This document shows, one piece after another, positions 53,562 through 62,800 of a stretch of DNA of 64,000 nucleotides (position 1 is the first letter of the stretch; each line of letters begins with the position of its first letter). The notes beneath the pieces are model-generated. The model did no database searches and was not told the DNA's origin. It saw only the letters and a program-made list of their open reading frames with translations. The stretch comes from Marinifilum sp. N1E240 (GTDB lineage Bacteria; Bacteroidota; Bacteroidia; Bacteroidales; Marinifilaceae), in the NCBI RefSeq assembly GCF_009295825.1, contig NZ_WHKF01000001.1:1081088-1145087 (forward strand), written 5' to 3'. The translations under genes were made by a program, and so were the position numbers.

Positions 53562-54161
53562 ATGAAAACTTTAAAATTAAAACACCTGATTATGCTTACG
53601 TGCATTTGTCTTTTATTAGGTGTGGGGTGTGATGATAACAATCAGGAAACATCTCTTAATGAAAATGAGGTTGGCTCTTTGTTAAATGTATTTGAATTAA
53701 AGTATGGAGATAGCAAAGAGATAAATGACAATGAGCAAAGCATAATTCTCTCAATAAATGACATTAAAGATAACGTTCGAGTAGATTGTTCGCTTATGGA
53801 TTTTGGAGATAGTTCTGAAGGATCGCTGAATATTAGAGTACATGTTTATTTACAACTAGGTGATGGGGATTCTTATCTCGAGGTAAAATCTAAACCTTGT
53901 GGGGCTTTACCTTATAAGAACGATGAGAATGATGTACAAGATGTATTGAGCCAAATTAATGAACTGAAATCTGCACCAGCTAATTTAGATGATGATTCAT
54001 ATTACAATGATGAGTTCATTAATTTGTTTGGTGAAGGCACTGCAATAGAGGGAACCCCTTTTAAGATCTTCATCGCAAAAGCCATCCCCTTTTATTACAA
54101 TCAACCAGATGCCAATATTGATGATTATAAGTTCATATTTATAATTACTCGAAAAAACTAA
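53562..54161 (+). CDS. Lipoprotein of unknown function upstream of the M43 protease
   Basis: 199 residues with a lipoprotein signal (LLGVGC, Cys23). The first 23 residues (MKTLKLKHLIMLTC...) are close to those of the lipoprotein at 56022. The mature part is acidic with beta-like segments (SIILSINDIKDNVRVDC, SLNIRVHVYLQLGD) and has two Cys. No family recognised. Only 4 bases separate it from the metalloprotease, so they are co-translated; it may act with or on the protease. Confidence 0.6.
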   Translation: MKTLKLKHLIMLTCICLLLGVGCDDNNQETSLNENEVGSLLNVFELKYGDSKEINDNEQSIILSINDIKDNVRVDCSLMDFGDSSEGSLNIRVHVYLQLGDGDSYLEVKSKPCGALPYKNDENDVQDVLSQINELKSAPANLDDDSYYNDEFINLFGEGTAIEGTPFKIFIAKAIPFYYNQPDANIDDYKFIFIITRKN

Positions 54162-54165
54162 ATCA

Positions 54166-55818
54166 ATGAAAAAATTATTAGTTCTAATTATTCTTATCCT
54201 GATCAGTTTTTATAATTCGAGAGCGCAAGATAATTGTTTAACTTCAGCTTCCACTCCACCAGAATGGATTTTTAGTAAGTCTACAAAATCAAGTCAGATT
54301 TCAATGACATTCATATTAAATGTTTTTGTTCATATAGTTAGAAGTGGTAGTGGTCAGGGATTAAGTCAAAACATTACATCAACAATAATAAACTCTTTGA
54401 ATAGTAATTTTTCCGAGACAGGAATTCAATTTACTTTATTAGGTTCTGATTTTATAGATAACGATTACTATTATGATGATTTTAATGGAAAAGAGGATGA
54501 GCTTTTTTCGGTCAACAGGAAAACTAATGCAATAGATATTTATGTGCTGGGTGAATCCACGATTTGGATCGGGGCAGGTTTAGCACAGAATATCCCGTCA
54601 ACAGCATTTATAGTTCATGGTAGTTTTTATAGTACATCAAGTCTTCCTCATGAAATGGGACATTGTTTAGGCTTATATCATACACATCATGGAACAGTAA
54701 ATGAAGGCGGAGGAGATGTTCATCAATGTGCTGAACTCGTTAATGGAAATAACTCAACTACATGTGGTGACTACATTGCTGATACGCCTGCAGATCCTAA
54801 TCAATGGTCTAGAAATAGTTGTAACTACATAGGAACTGGTACTGATTCAAATGGAGATAGATATAATCCTGATGTCTCAAATATAATGTCATATTCATAT
54901 AAGCCATGTCGAATATCGTATTCCCAAATACAAATAAATAGAATGCGAGATTTTATTAAAAATACTACTATATTACAAAATACGTTAAGTTACTATATTA
55001 ATGGAGTGAAGTTAATTTGTACTTCTGGAGAATCATTCTCATTAGAGAATCTACCTGCAAATACAACAGTTACTTGGTCCTCCAGCTCCAACATCACATT
55101 CTCCTCAGTAAATACAGGTGAGAGTGTAACAGTTAAGGCGAGTTCATCAACTGTATGTGATGCGGGTTGGATAGAAGCTACTCTAACCAACAGCAATGGT
55201 GATATTACTTTGCCACGGAAAGAGGTTTGGGTAGGGAAGCCCTCTTTTACATTATTTGGAACAACTAGTTTAGATGTTGGTGCGCCAGGAATTGTTTTGG
55301 TAGATTATTCAAGTGGGGATCATTTTTCACAAGGAATTCAAAATTCAGATTGGTCTTTTACAGGTCCGCTGGATAACATTGAGGGGGATGCGATGAAAGC
55401 ACATTATAGGGCAAGTAGGAGAGAAGGGGGAATAGGTTTCATTTACTCAACACAAACAAACCAGTGTGGTTCTTATGAAAATAGGTTGTTTTTTGAGGTG
55501 GAAGAGCCATTATTTATGCTTGCAAGTCCTAATCCAGCCAATGAATATACCGAATTGAATTTTTACAGTGCTAACGAAATTACGGAGTATCAAAAGTCAT
55601 CACCAGTAATGATAAGTGTTCCTGTTACAGAACAATCAAATGGAATAGGAGAGTATGAAATTCAAATATGGCATGAGAGAAAAGGTTTGGTAAAGCAAAT
55701 GAAATCGAGAAGCAAGAAACTACAAATACCCACCAATAATTTAGATGAGGGAATTTACTTTCTACATATAATTGTTAATGGTAAAGTTCACAAGCAACAG
55801 TTGAAGGTTCAAAGATAA
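54166..55818 (+). CDS. M43 (pappalysin-type) metalloprotease secreted by T9SS
   Basis: 550 residues: signal peptide (LIILILISFYNSRAQ), catalytic domain (about 45-270) with the metzincin motif HEMGHCLGLYH (His162 first ligand) and Met-turn NIMSYSYKPC, four or more conserved Cys, then beta-sandwich domains (about 280-450, TVTWSSSSNITFSS). The last about 90 residues hold a T9SS type A sorting domain (SPNPANEYTELNFYS ... IPTNNLDEGIYFLHII ... HKQQLKVQ). The enzyme should be exported and surface bound or released. Couples to the lipoprotein before it; followed by a terminator. Confidence 0.88.
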   Translation: MKKLLVLIILILISFYNSRAQDNCLTSASTPPEWIFSKSTKSSQISMTFILNVFVHIVRSGSGQGLSQNITSTIINSLNSNFSETGIQFTLLGSDFIDNDYYYDDFNGKEDELFSVNRKTNAIDIYVLGESTIWIGAGLAQNIPSTAFIVHGSFYSTSSLPHEMGHCLGLYHTHHGTVNEGGGDVHQCAELVNGNNSTTCGDYIADTPADPNQWSRNSCNYIGTGTDSNGDRYNPDVSNIMSYSYKPCRISYSQIQINRMRDFIKNTTILQNTLSYYINGVKLICTSGESFSLENLPANTTVTWSSSSNITFSSVNTGESVTVKASSSTVCDAGWIEATLTNSNGDITLPRKEVWVGKPSFTLFGTTSLDVGAPGIVLVDYSSGDHFSQGIQNSDWSFTGPLDNIEGDAMKAHYRASRREGGIGFIYSTQTNQCGSYENRLFFEVEEPLFMLASPNPANEYTELNFYSANEITEYQKSSPVMISVPVTEQSNGIGEYEIQIWHERKGLVKQMKSRSKKLQIPTNNLDEGIYFLHIIVNGKVHKQQLKVQR

Positions 55819-55832
55819 ATTTTATTGAATAG

Positions 55833-55869
55833 CTGAGAGTCATATTGAAATGTGACTCTCAGTTTTTTT
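55833..55869 (+). terminator. Terminator after the M43 protease
   Basis: CTGAGAGTCA (55833-55842) with TGACTCTCAG (55853-55862), then seven T. Confidence 0.9.
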
Positions 55870-55976
55870 AAACAAAAATCATTTGTAAAGCACACGCAAG
55901 GTATTAGATAAGATAAAGCTGACAAAAGTACTTGATAGAGAGTTTTAAGTAAAATCAATGCAACCATTTTAAGGTT

Positions 55977-55985
55977 TGAACATCA
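55977..55985 (+). promoter_or_regulatory. Leader motif TGAACATCA, copy 3
   Basis: The nonamer again preceded by T, ending 36 bases before the ATG at 56022, the same distance as at 53517. The intervening 36 bases are also similar and both end in AATCATGAAAAC. Confidence 0.5.
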
Positions 55986-56021
55986 GTAGATTAAAAGAAA
56001 CGCTAACCAAAAATTGAAATC

Positions 56022-56471
56022 ATGAAAACAATTGGATTTAAACATTTGTTCATTTTCACCTGTCTTTTCTTGTTCATTGGGGTAGGATGTGAAAAAGATG
56101 ATGAATTGCCTTCTTATCATGCAAAAGGAACAATTATAGAAATAACAGGTGGATGTTATGGAGAAATAGTTATAATTGATGTGGAAGAACCTCAGGGAAT
56201 TGGTTTGCCATTTACTGTGTTAGGTGAAGAAGATGAAATAATTACTTATCAAAATGCAATTGGCGTACCTTATTTTGCGAAAATAGGTATCCCTAATTCT
56301 ATTCCCCAAGCAGTTGGAATTCGATTGAATTTTGAATATCGTGAGTTAACAGAAGATGAGGAGGAACAATCACATCTTTTTTCTACCGACCCACCGATAA
56401 TATGTCCTCATAATATTGCTCCTCCTGTTGTAAAACGATTAATAATCAAAAAAGTAGTTAGTTATGAATAA
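56022..56471 (+). CDS. Lipoprotein of unknown function (leader paralogue)
   Basis: 149 residues, signal MKTIGFKHLFIFTCLFLFIGV and Cys23, the same leader type as the gene at 53562. Mature part: beta-like IIEITGGCYGEIVIIDVEEP, GIRLNFEYRELTEDEEEQ, ICPHNIAPPVVKRLIIKK. Two or three Cys in the mature chain. The pattern (GTIIEI-GGCYG-IVI) resembles small Bacteroidota lipoproteins of unknown role. Next gene starts 13 bases later. Confidence 0.6.
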   Translation: MKTIGFKHLFIFTCLFLFIGVGCEKDDELPSYHAKGTIIEITGGCYGEIVIIDVEEPQGIGLPFTVLGEEDEIITYQNAIGVPYFAKIGIPNSIPQAVGIRLNFEYRELTEDEEEQSHLFSTDPPIICPHNIAPPVVKRLIIKKVVSYE

Positions 56472-56484
56472 ATGTTGAAAAATT

Positions 56485-56853
56485 ATGAAAGTGAAAATTA
56501 AATTATTGCCATTTCTATTATTGGCATCTATCATGCTAATTGCCAACTGTTGTGATGAAGATAGTGAAGAAGAAAACTGTGCTTGTGGTGTAGAAAACCC
56601 ACAAGAAAATATACAGTGGCTTCAGGAGCTTTTGGAAAAAAGCTTTTGTACTGAAATATACTTATATACCTACGAAGGAGAAGAATTTATTGGAGTTCAC
56701 GATTGCCCAGGAACTTACGATGGAGGTTGGGTAATATACAATTGCGACGGTACAGTACACTGTAAATTTATAGGCATAAGTGCAGAATGTGATTGTACTG
56801 CTGATTTCCTTGAAAATTTTGAAAAAACATTGATTTATGTGCAGGATGAATAA
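56485..56853 (+). CDS. Cys-rich small lipoprotein of unknown function
   Basis: 122 residues. Signal segment ends LIANCC (Cys22 or Cys23 lipidated). The mature part has about eight Cys (ENCACG, KSFCTEI, VHDCPG, YNCDGTVHC, AECDCTADF), many probably in disulfides, and is acidic. No family recognised. Co-transcribed with the lipoprotein before it. Might be a partner of the thioredoxin/T9SS machinery, but that is speculation. Confidence 0.55.
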   Translation: MKVKIKLLPFLLLASIMLIANCCDEDSEEENCACGVENPQENIQWLQELLEKSFCTEIYLYTYEGEEFIGVHDCPGTYDGGWVIYNCDGTVHCKFIGISAECDCTADFLENFEKTLIYVQDE

Positions 56854-56869
56854 TCAGTTGATTCACAAA

Positions 56870-56899
56870 AAAGAAAGCCACTCAAAAATGAATGGCTTT
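56870..56899 (-). terminator. Terminator of mnmA
   Basis: AAAGCCA (56874-56880) with TGGCTTT (56893-56899) and TCA/TGA inside one mismatch. T run on the minus strand. Confidence 0.75.
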
Positions 56900-56912
56900 A
56901 TAAATATTATAG

Positions 56913-58085
56913 TTAATCAATCACACCAGAACCAATCAATTCCCCTTCTTCGTACCAGGCAGCGAACTGACCCGAAACTACGGCACGTTGAGGTTCATCA
57001 AAATGGATGTATAAACCTTCCTCTTTAAATACGATGGTACCTTTTTGTAAAGGCTGGCGGTAACGAATTCTGATGTCGTATCTTCTTTCACAATCCTCAG
57101 TTGGGCGTAAATCTTCACGAATAAAGTGAATTTCCTCTTTAGGAATAAACAAAGCCTTACGCATTAGCAATGGATGCTCGTGTCCCATTCCAACATAAAC
57201 GATATTTTCTTTTACATCGGTTCCAATTACGAACAAAGGTTCAGCTTTTCCGCCAACATTTAATCCTTTACGCTGACCAACAGTGAAGAAATGAGCTCCG
57301 TTGTGAGTTCCCACTTCGTTTCCCATATCAGCTGTGAATTGATACGGTTGCGAAATATCTTCCAAAGCTGTTGACTGTGGAATGATCTCCTTGGCTTTAT
57401 CAGCCATGATTTCAATGATCTTTCCTTTTTTAGCTTTCAGTTTTTGCTGAAGAAATACTGGTAGATCTACTTTTCCTACAAAACAGATACCTTGAGAATC
57501 CTTCTTCTCAGCAGAAGCCATTTTTTCGCGACGCGCAATTTCTCTCACCTCAGGCTTTTCGATATGCCCAATTGGGAACATCGCTTTCGACAATTGTTCC
57601 TGCGAAAGCTGGCATAAAAAGTAAGACTGATCTTTATTGTTGTCTTCTCCGGCAATCAATCGATATATTTCCTTACCATCTTTAACAATGGTTTCCTTTT
57701 GGCAATAGTGACCTGTTGCAACGTAATCGGCACCTAATTCTACAGCTTTCTTTAGGAAAACATCGAATTTAATCTCTCGATTACACAATACATCCGGGTT
57801 TGGTGTTTTTCCTTTCTCGTACTCGGCAAACATATAATCGATTACTTGTGCACGATACTCAGTGCTCAAATCCACAAAGTGGAAAGGAATGCCCAATTTC
57901 TTGGCAACCATTTGAGCGAATAAAACATCCTCTTCGAAAGGACACTCTTCCGATTTTAATCCGACTGTATCATTCCAGTTTTGCATGAAAAGTGCTTCCA
58001 CTTCATAGCCTTGCTCAATTAGTAAATGAGCAGCAACACTTGAGTCGACTCCACCCGACAGTCCGATTACAACTTTTTTCTTCAT
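56913..58085 (-). CDS. mnmA: tRNA-specific 2-thiouridylase MnmA
   Basis: 390 residues from the ATG at 58085, which has AAGGAG 9 bases upstream; the longer frame uses TTG at 58109. PP-loop [13 protein letters not shown] at the start, nucleophile Cys in [10 protein letters not shown], second catalytic Cys in SQGICFVGK, then the C-terminal beta-barrel. It installs sulfur at U34 of tRNA Lys/Glu/Gln. Full length, single gene with consensus promoter. Confidence 0.96.
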   Translation of the reverse strand: MKKKVVIGLSGGVDSSVAAHLLIEQGYEVEALFMQNWNDTVGLKSEECPFEEDVLFAQMVAKKLGIPFHFVDLSTEYRAQVIDYMFAEYEKGKTPNPDVLCNREIKFDVFLKKAVELGADYVATGHYCQKETIVKDGKEIYRLIAGEDNNKDQSYFLCQLSQEQLSKAMFPIGHIEKPEVREIARREKMASAEKKDSQGICFVGKVDLPVFLQQKLKAKKGKIIEIMADKAKEIIPQSTALEDISQPYQFTADMGNEVGTHNGAHFFTVGQRKGLNVGGKAEPLFVIGTDVKENIVYVGMGHEHPLLMRKALFIPKEEIHFIREDLRPTEDCERRYDIRIRYRQPLQKGTIVFKEEGLYIHFDEPQRAVVSGQFAAWYEEGELIGSGVID

Positions 58086-58113
58086 CAATTTAATCTCCTT
58101 GTTTTTCAAGGGG

Positions 58114-58144
58114 CAAAAGTATTCATTTTTTGGCTATGTGCCAA
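58114..58144 (-). promoter_or_regulatory. Promoter of mnmA
   Basis: On the minus strand TTG (58142-58144), exactly 20 bases, then TACTTTTG (58114-58121), 28 bases before the ATG. Confidence 0.65.
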
Positions 58145-58292
58145 TTGTGCATGACGAATTGCAGATATACTTTTATATAAATATTGTTATGAATTTTTAA
58201 GAATTGCTAAAATGAGTTAACTTCGATTAAAGATAAAAAAGCGGAATTTGTTCATTCCACTTGATAATAACTGATAACTAAAATTTAATTAT

Positions 58293-59177
58293 ATGAGAAA
58301 AATTGCCCTATTAGTGCTTGTTACAATGTTTGCTTTTACTGTAACAGCTCAGGAAAAACAAGATACTTCCTACTGGAAAAAAGGAGGATTGGCTTCCATT
58401 ACATTTTCGCAAACTTCATTAACCAATTGGTCGGGAGGTGGAGACAATGCAGTTTCTACTAATGCCCTTTTAGATTTGCATGCAAATTTCAATAAGGGAA
58501 AAAACAGTTGGGAGAACACCATGAAATTGGAATATGGATTGGTAAAACAAGGTGACGAAGGAGTTCGAAAAAGTATTGATAAGATTGATTTTACATCGAA
58601 GTATGGATATAAAAATGGAGGACATTGGTTTTACACTGCTTTACTTGATTTTAAAACTCAGTTTGCAAAAGGATACAATTACAGCAGCGAGGATGGAGTT
58701 GATGATGTAAAGGTTTCAAATTTTATGGCGCCTGCATACATCACTTTCTCTTTGGGTATGGATTACAAGCCAAACGAAATATTCTCGGCTTATCTTTCAC
58801 CTTTAACTAGTAAAATGACCTATGTAAACGACGATGATTTGTCTGATGCAGGAGCATTTGGTGTTGATGCAGGAGATAAGTTCAGAGGTGAGTTTGGTGC
58901 ATTTACAAAGTTGGCTTTGGCAAAAGATATCATGAAGAATGTGAATTTGCAAAGTACCTTGGATTTATTCACCAACTATTCGGAAAGCTTTGGGAACATT
59001 GATGTTACCTGGGATGTGATGATAAATATGAAAATCAATAGTGTGTTGACTGCTACAATTAATACTTCATTGGTTTACGACGATGATGTAGACTATATTA
59101 ATGATGAAGGTGTAAATAAAGGACCAAAAATTCAGTTTAAAGAGATTGTTGGTTTAGGATTGGCTTATAAGTTTTAG
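58293..59177 (+). CDS. DUF3078 outer-membrane protein
   Basis: 294 residues with signal peptide (TMFAFTVTAQ). Family-typical start SYWKKGGLASITFSQTSLTN and WSGGGDNAVS, then regular amphipathic strands and a C-terminal GLGLAYKF ending in aromatic Phe, typical of barrel assembly by BAM. DUF3078 members are outer-membrane barrels of unknown cargo in Bacteroidota. Single gene; ACTGATAACT occurs just before the start as before murU. Confidence 0.85.
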   Translation: MRKIALLVLVTMFAFTVTAQEKQDTSYWKKGGLASITFSQTSLTNWSGGGDNAVSTNALLDLHANFNKGKNSWENTMKLEYGLVKQGDEGVRKSIDKIDFTSKYGYKNGGHWFYTALLDFKTQFAKGYNYSSEDGVDDVKVSNFMAPAYITFSLGMDYKPNEIFSAYLSPLTSKMTYVNDDDLSDAGAFGVDAGDKFRGEFGAFTKLALAKDIMKNVNLQSTLDLFTNYSESFGNIDVTWDVMINMKINSVLTATINTSLVYDDDVDYINDEGVNKGPKIQFKEIVGLGLAYKF

Positions 59178-59197
59178 ATAAATAAATTGGATCATGA

Positions 59198-59236
59198 AAA
59201 AAGGAAGAATCACGATGTGGTTCTTCCTTTTTGTTT
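59198..59236. terminator. Bidirectional terminator between DUF3078 and DUF6146 genes
   Basis: AAAAAGGAAGAATC (59198-59211) with GGTTCTTCCTTTTT (59219-59232). T-rich flanks serve both convergent genes. Confidence 0.85.
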
Positions 59237-59237
59237 T

Positions 59238-59642
59238 TTACCTCCCTCGCCGAACAAGTGTTATTCCAGTTTTATCCTCAACAAAAAGAAAGTAATGATA
59301 CAATTTGTAATTGATATCAAAACCATATTTTTCGAAAGGACTGTAATCGATATAGTTTTCAAAATAAGGATGACCTTGAGTATGTAGTCTGTTCCATTCC
59401 GAAATGTATTGTTGATTCCAATTTCGATAGTAGCTATTTGAATGGGCTGTAGAGCTTGTATTTCTTGTTGCAAACCAACTTTCGAAACCAATATCTAAAA
59501 TTAGTAGTTCATATTCAGTACTATCTTTAATGATTGCTTCGGCAGTTTCCACCTTCTGTGTTTCTGATTTATTTAAAGAAGAATAACTACTGCAAGCTCC
59601 AATTATTAGCGAGATGAATAGAATTAAAATCAAGTTTTTCAT
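59238..59642 (-). CDS. DUF6146 lipoprotein
   Basis: 134 residues from Met at 59642 (the longer frame to 59696 has no signal in front). Lipobox IGACSS with Cys17. Mature part has YELLILDIGFESWFATR, YYRNWNQQYISEWN and ENYIDYSPFEKYGFDINYKL, which fit my memory of the DUF6146 family. Cell-envelope protein of unknown function. Converges on the DUF3078 gene. Confidence 0.75.
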   Translation of the reverse strand: MKNLILILFISLIIGACSSYSSLNKSETQKVETAEAIIKDSTEYELLILDIGFESWFATRNTSSTAHSNSYYRNWNQQYISEWNRLHTQGHPYFENYIDYSPFEKYGFDINYKLYHYFLFVEDKTGITLVRRGR

Positions 59643-59766
59643 TGTAAAAACGATTTTAAGATGAAAAGATAAACTGTGCAGTATTGATAAAATCAATTTC
59701 TTTAGAGAGTATATAATAAGTAACGTTTAAGGTATGAAAAAGTTGCAGAATAACTGCTATTAAAAG

Positions 59767-59795
59767 AAAAAGGCAGATGATAAACACCTGCCTTT
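59767..59795 (-). terminator. Terminator of the subtilase gene
   Basis: AAAGGCAG (59769-59776) with CTGCCTTT (59788-59795), TG/CA inside, followed on the minus strand by TTCTTTT. Confidence 0.8.
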
Positions 59796-59814
59796 AAAAG
59801 TATGTAGTAATTGA

Positions 59815-62800
59815 TTACAATTTAATTAATTTTTTAGTGATGATTTCTTCACCATCTTCAATCGAAATGAAATACATTCCTGAAGGAAGTTCTGAAATAT
59901 CAATGTTATTATTTTCCATATCAAGAGTCATAATCTTAATGGTTTTACCCGTAATTGAACTAATACGAACTCTCGATTGAATGTTTCCTTGAATAAACAA
60001 ATTCACGAAATCTTTAGCAGGATTTGGATACAATTTCAATTCTTCAACCGGAGGAGTATCACTTAATGGTAAACCAAAAGTCATGGTCTTGCTAGCTAAA
60101 GAAGGAGCTGTGTCGGAAATGTTAATGGTGTAGTCTTCTACTTCACCCTGGCTGAAAACCTGACAAGCACTTGAAGCAGCTCTTCTGTGTTTCAGAATAA
60201 CTCTCATTCTTGTGTGTCCCAATACTGCATCAGCAGGAACCGAAACATTTGTAGAAGAAATACCAGAACTAACCGTATAACCAGAAGTTACTAATTCGTT
60301 ATTTGAGAAAGTACCATCGCGATTAAAATCGATATATATTTTCCAGTTGCTTGTGTAGGTCCTTGATTTGTATGCCAATGAGAAGTTTAAAGTGTAATTT
60401 CCACCTGGAGCAACACTTGCAACCAATCCGGTATAATCACCATATCCACCATCATCGCCCGAAGGATTACTCATATCAGCAAACTCAACCAAATCAATGT
60501 ATTGATATCTGGTCTTTTTACCATAGGATTCACAATATTCAGGAGTTGGAGATTCACCTAAAGTAGTTAAGGATTGAATTCCGGTGTAGTCACTATCACC
60601 TGAATCATTTGTAGCTCTAACTTGATATTCGTAAGTGGTTTCAGCAAATGCACCTGTGTAATCAAAACTAGTTGAGGATGTTGAGAAAGATTCCCATGCC
60701 CCATCAAGCTCTCTAACCTGAACATCGTAGTTATCTGCGAACTGTATAGAGTTCCAACTTAATTCGAAAGCACTTGAAGTAATATTGGAAGCCATTAAGC
60801 CAGTTGGAATTTCAGGAACAGGAAGAGGATCGGTTGTTAAGTTACCTATAGCAGAATAAGTTCCTGAACCAACATCATTATTGGCCCTAACACGGAATTC
60901 ATAAACTGATGATGCATCAGTAGGACTGTAATCTTGTGATGTTGCATTGGTATTAAATGATTCCCAATTGCCACCTGATATTCTAATGTCTACATCGTAA
61001 TCGTCGGCATCAGCAACTGCATCCCAATTGATGGTAAATGAATTGTAGGTTACATTTGAAGCAGTCACATTTTGAGGAATTCCCGGAACGGTTGGTTCTT
61101 CCAAAGTTGTTGCGGAAACAATTCCTGAATAGGCACTTGAACCAAATGCATTATTTGCTCGAACTTGAAATTCATAAGTTGTATTTCCTGTTAAGCCTGT
61201 GTAGTTATATGTAGTTCCAACTTGGTTGATGGTAGTCCATGAACCTCCATTAGGACGAACCTGAAGGTCGTAATCATCAGTATCTGCTGTAGCATCCCAA
61301 CCAATTGTCATGGAGTTGTATGCAATTGCTGAAGCTGCTAAATTAACCGGAGTTACAGGAGCTGATGGAGCTTCAAGAGTTGTTGCGTTAGCAATAGCAG
61401 AATAGCTACTTGATCCTATTCCATTATTTGCTCGAACGCGGAACTCATAAGTTGTTTCTGCAGTTAATGATGTGTAATTGTATGAAGTTCCAACTTGATT
61501 GATGGTAGTCCATGTACCAGCATTTGGACGAACTTGTAAATCATAGTCATCAGTATCTGCTGTTGCGTCCCAACTAATGGTCATTGAGTTGTAAGTGATG
61601 TCTGTAGCGGTTAAACCTACTGGCGTGTCAGGAGCAGTTGGGGCAACCAAAGTTGTTGCATTTACGACTGCCGTATAATCACTTGAACCAATATTGTTGT
61701 TAGCTCTAACTCTGAATTCATAAGTTGTTTCGGCACTTAGTGAAGTATAATCATAGGATGTTCCAATTTGATTGATTGTTGTCCATGTACCACCGTTTGG
61801 TCGAACTTGTAAATCATAGTCATCGGCATCGCTTGTAGCATCCCAGCTAATTGTCATCGAATTGTAGGTTATTGCCGAAGCAGATAAGCCTACTGGAGTA
61901 TCAGGAGCAGTTGGTGCCTCTTCTGTTGTTACAGAAGCAGTAGCAGAATAACCGCTTGAGCCAGCATCATTATTTGCTCTTACCTGAAATTCATAAGTTG
62001 TACCAGCCGTAGCTCCAGAGTAATCGTAAGTTACAGCTGTTGTATTATAGCTTGTCCAGCTTCCACCTTGTTCTCTAACTTGTAAATCGTAGCTAGTTGC
62101 TCCGTTTACACTATTCCACTCAATCGTGAAAGTGGTTTGAGTAACATTAGTTGCAGTTAAACCAGAAGGAACTGAAGGTAAGTTATCATCAGTTAATGCT
62201 TTGTGGGCATTCATTCTACCTGAACCTAATTTTCCTGCATATTGACTGTCGTTTAAAGCGTCAATTGGATCTGTGTTGTCTACCAATTTACTCCAAACTT
62301 CGCTAGGTGTAATATTACCTGCATATTTTGATACAATTAAGGCAGCAACACCCGAAACGTGAGGAGCAGCCATTGATGTTCCCTGGAAAACACCATACTT
62401 ATCATCAGGGAACGTACTAAGAACAGCTGTTGGATCTTCATTGGTTGTTTCCAATTCACCACCTGGAGCAGCAATATCAACCCATGTTCCATAGTTTGAA
62501 TAGTACGATTTTACATCATTTTTATTGGTTGCAGCTACAGCGAGTACGCTATCGTAATATGATGGATAATATCTACTTTGAGAATTGCTGTTCCCCGCTG
62601 AGAAAATAACAATACCACCATTCATTGGAGCATTAGGTCCACCTGCATTGGCAATAAAATAGTCGATTCCATCAAGAACCGCCTGATCGTATTGGTAAGG
62701 ATAGGAGTAACTCCAGCTATTTTGTGAAATAACAGCACCATTGTCGGCTGCATAAGTATAGGCTTCAGCAAAACCACCATTGGTTGATCCAAATACATTA

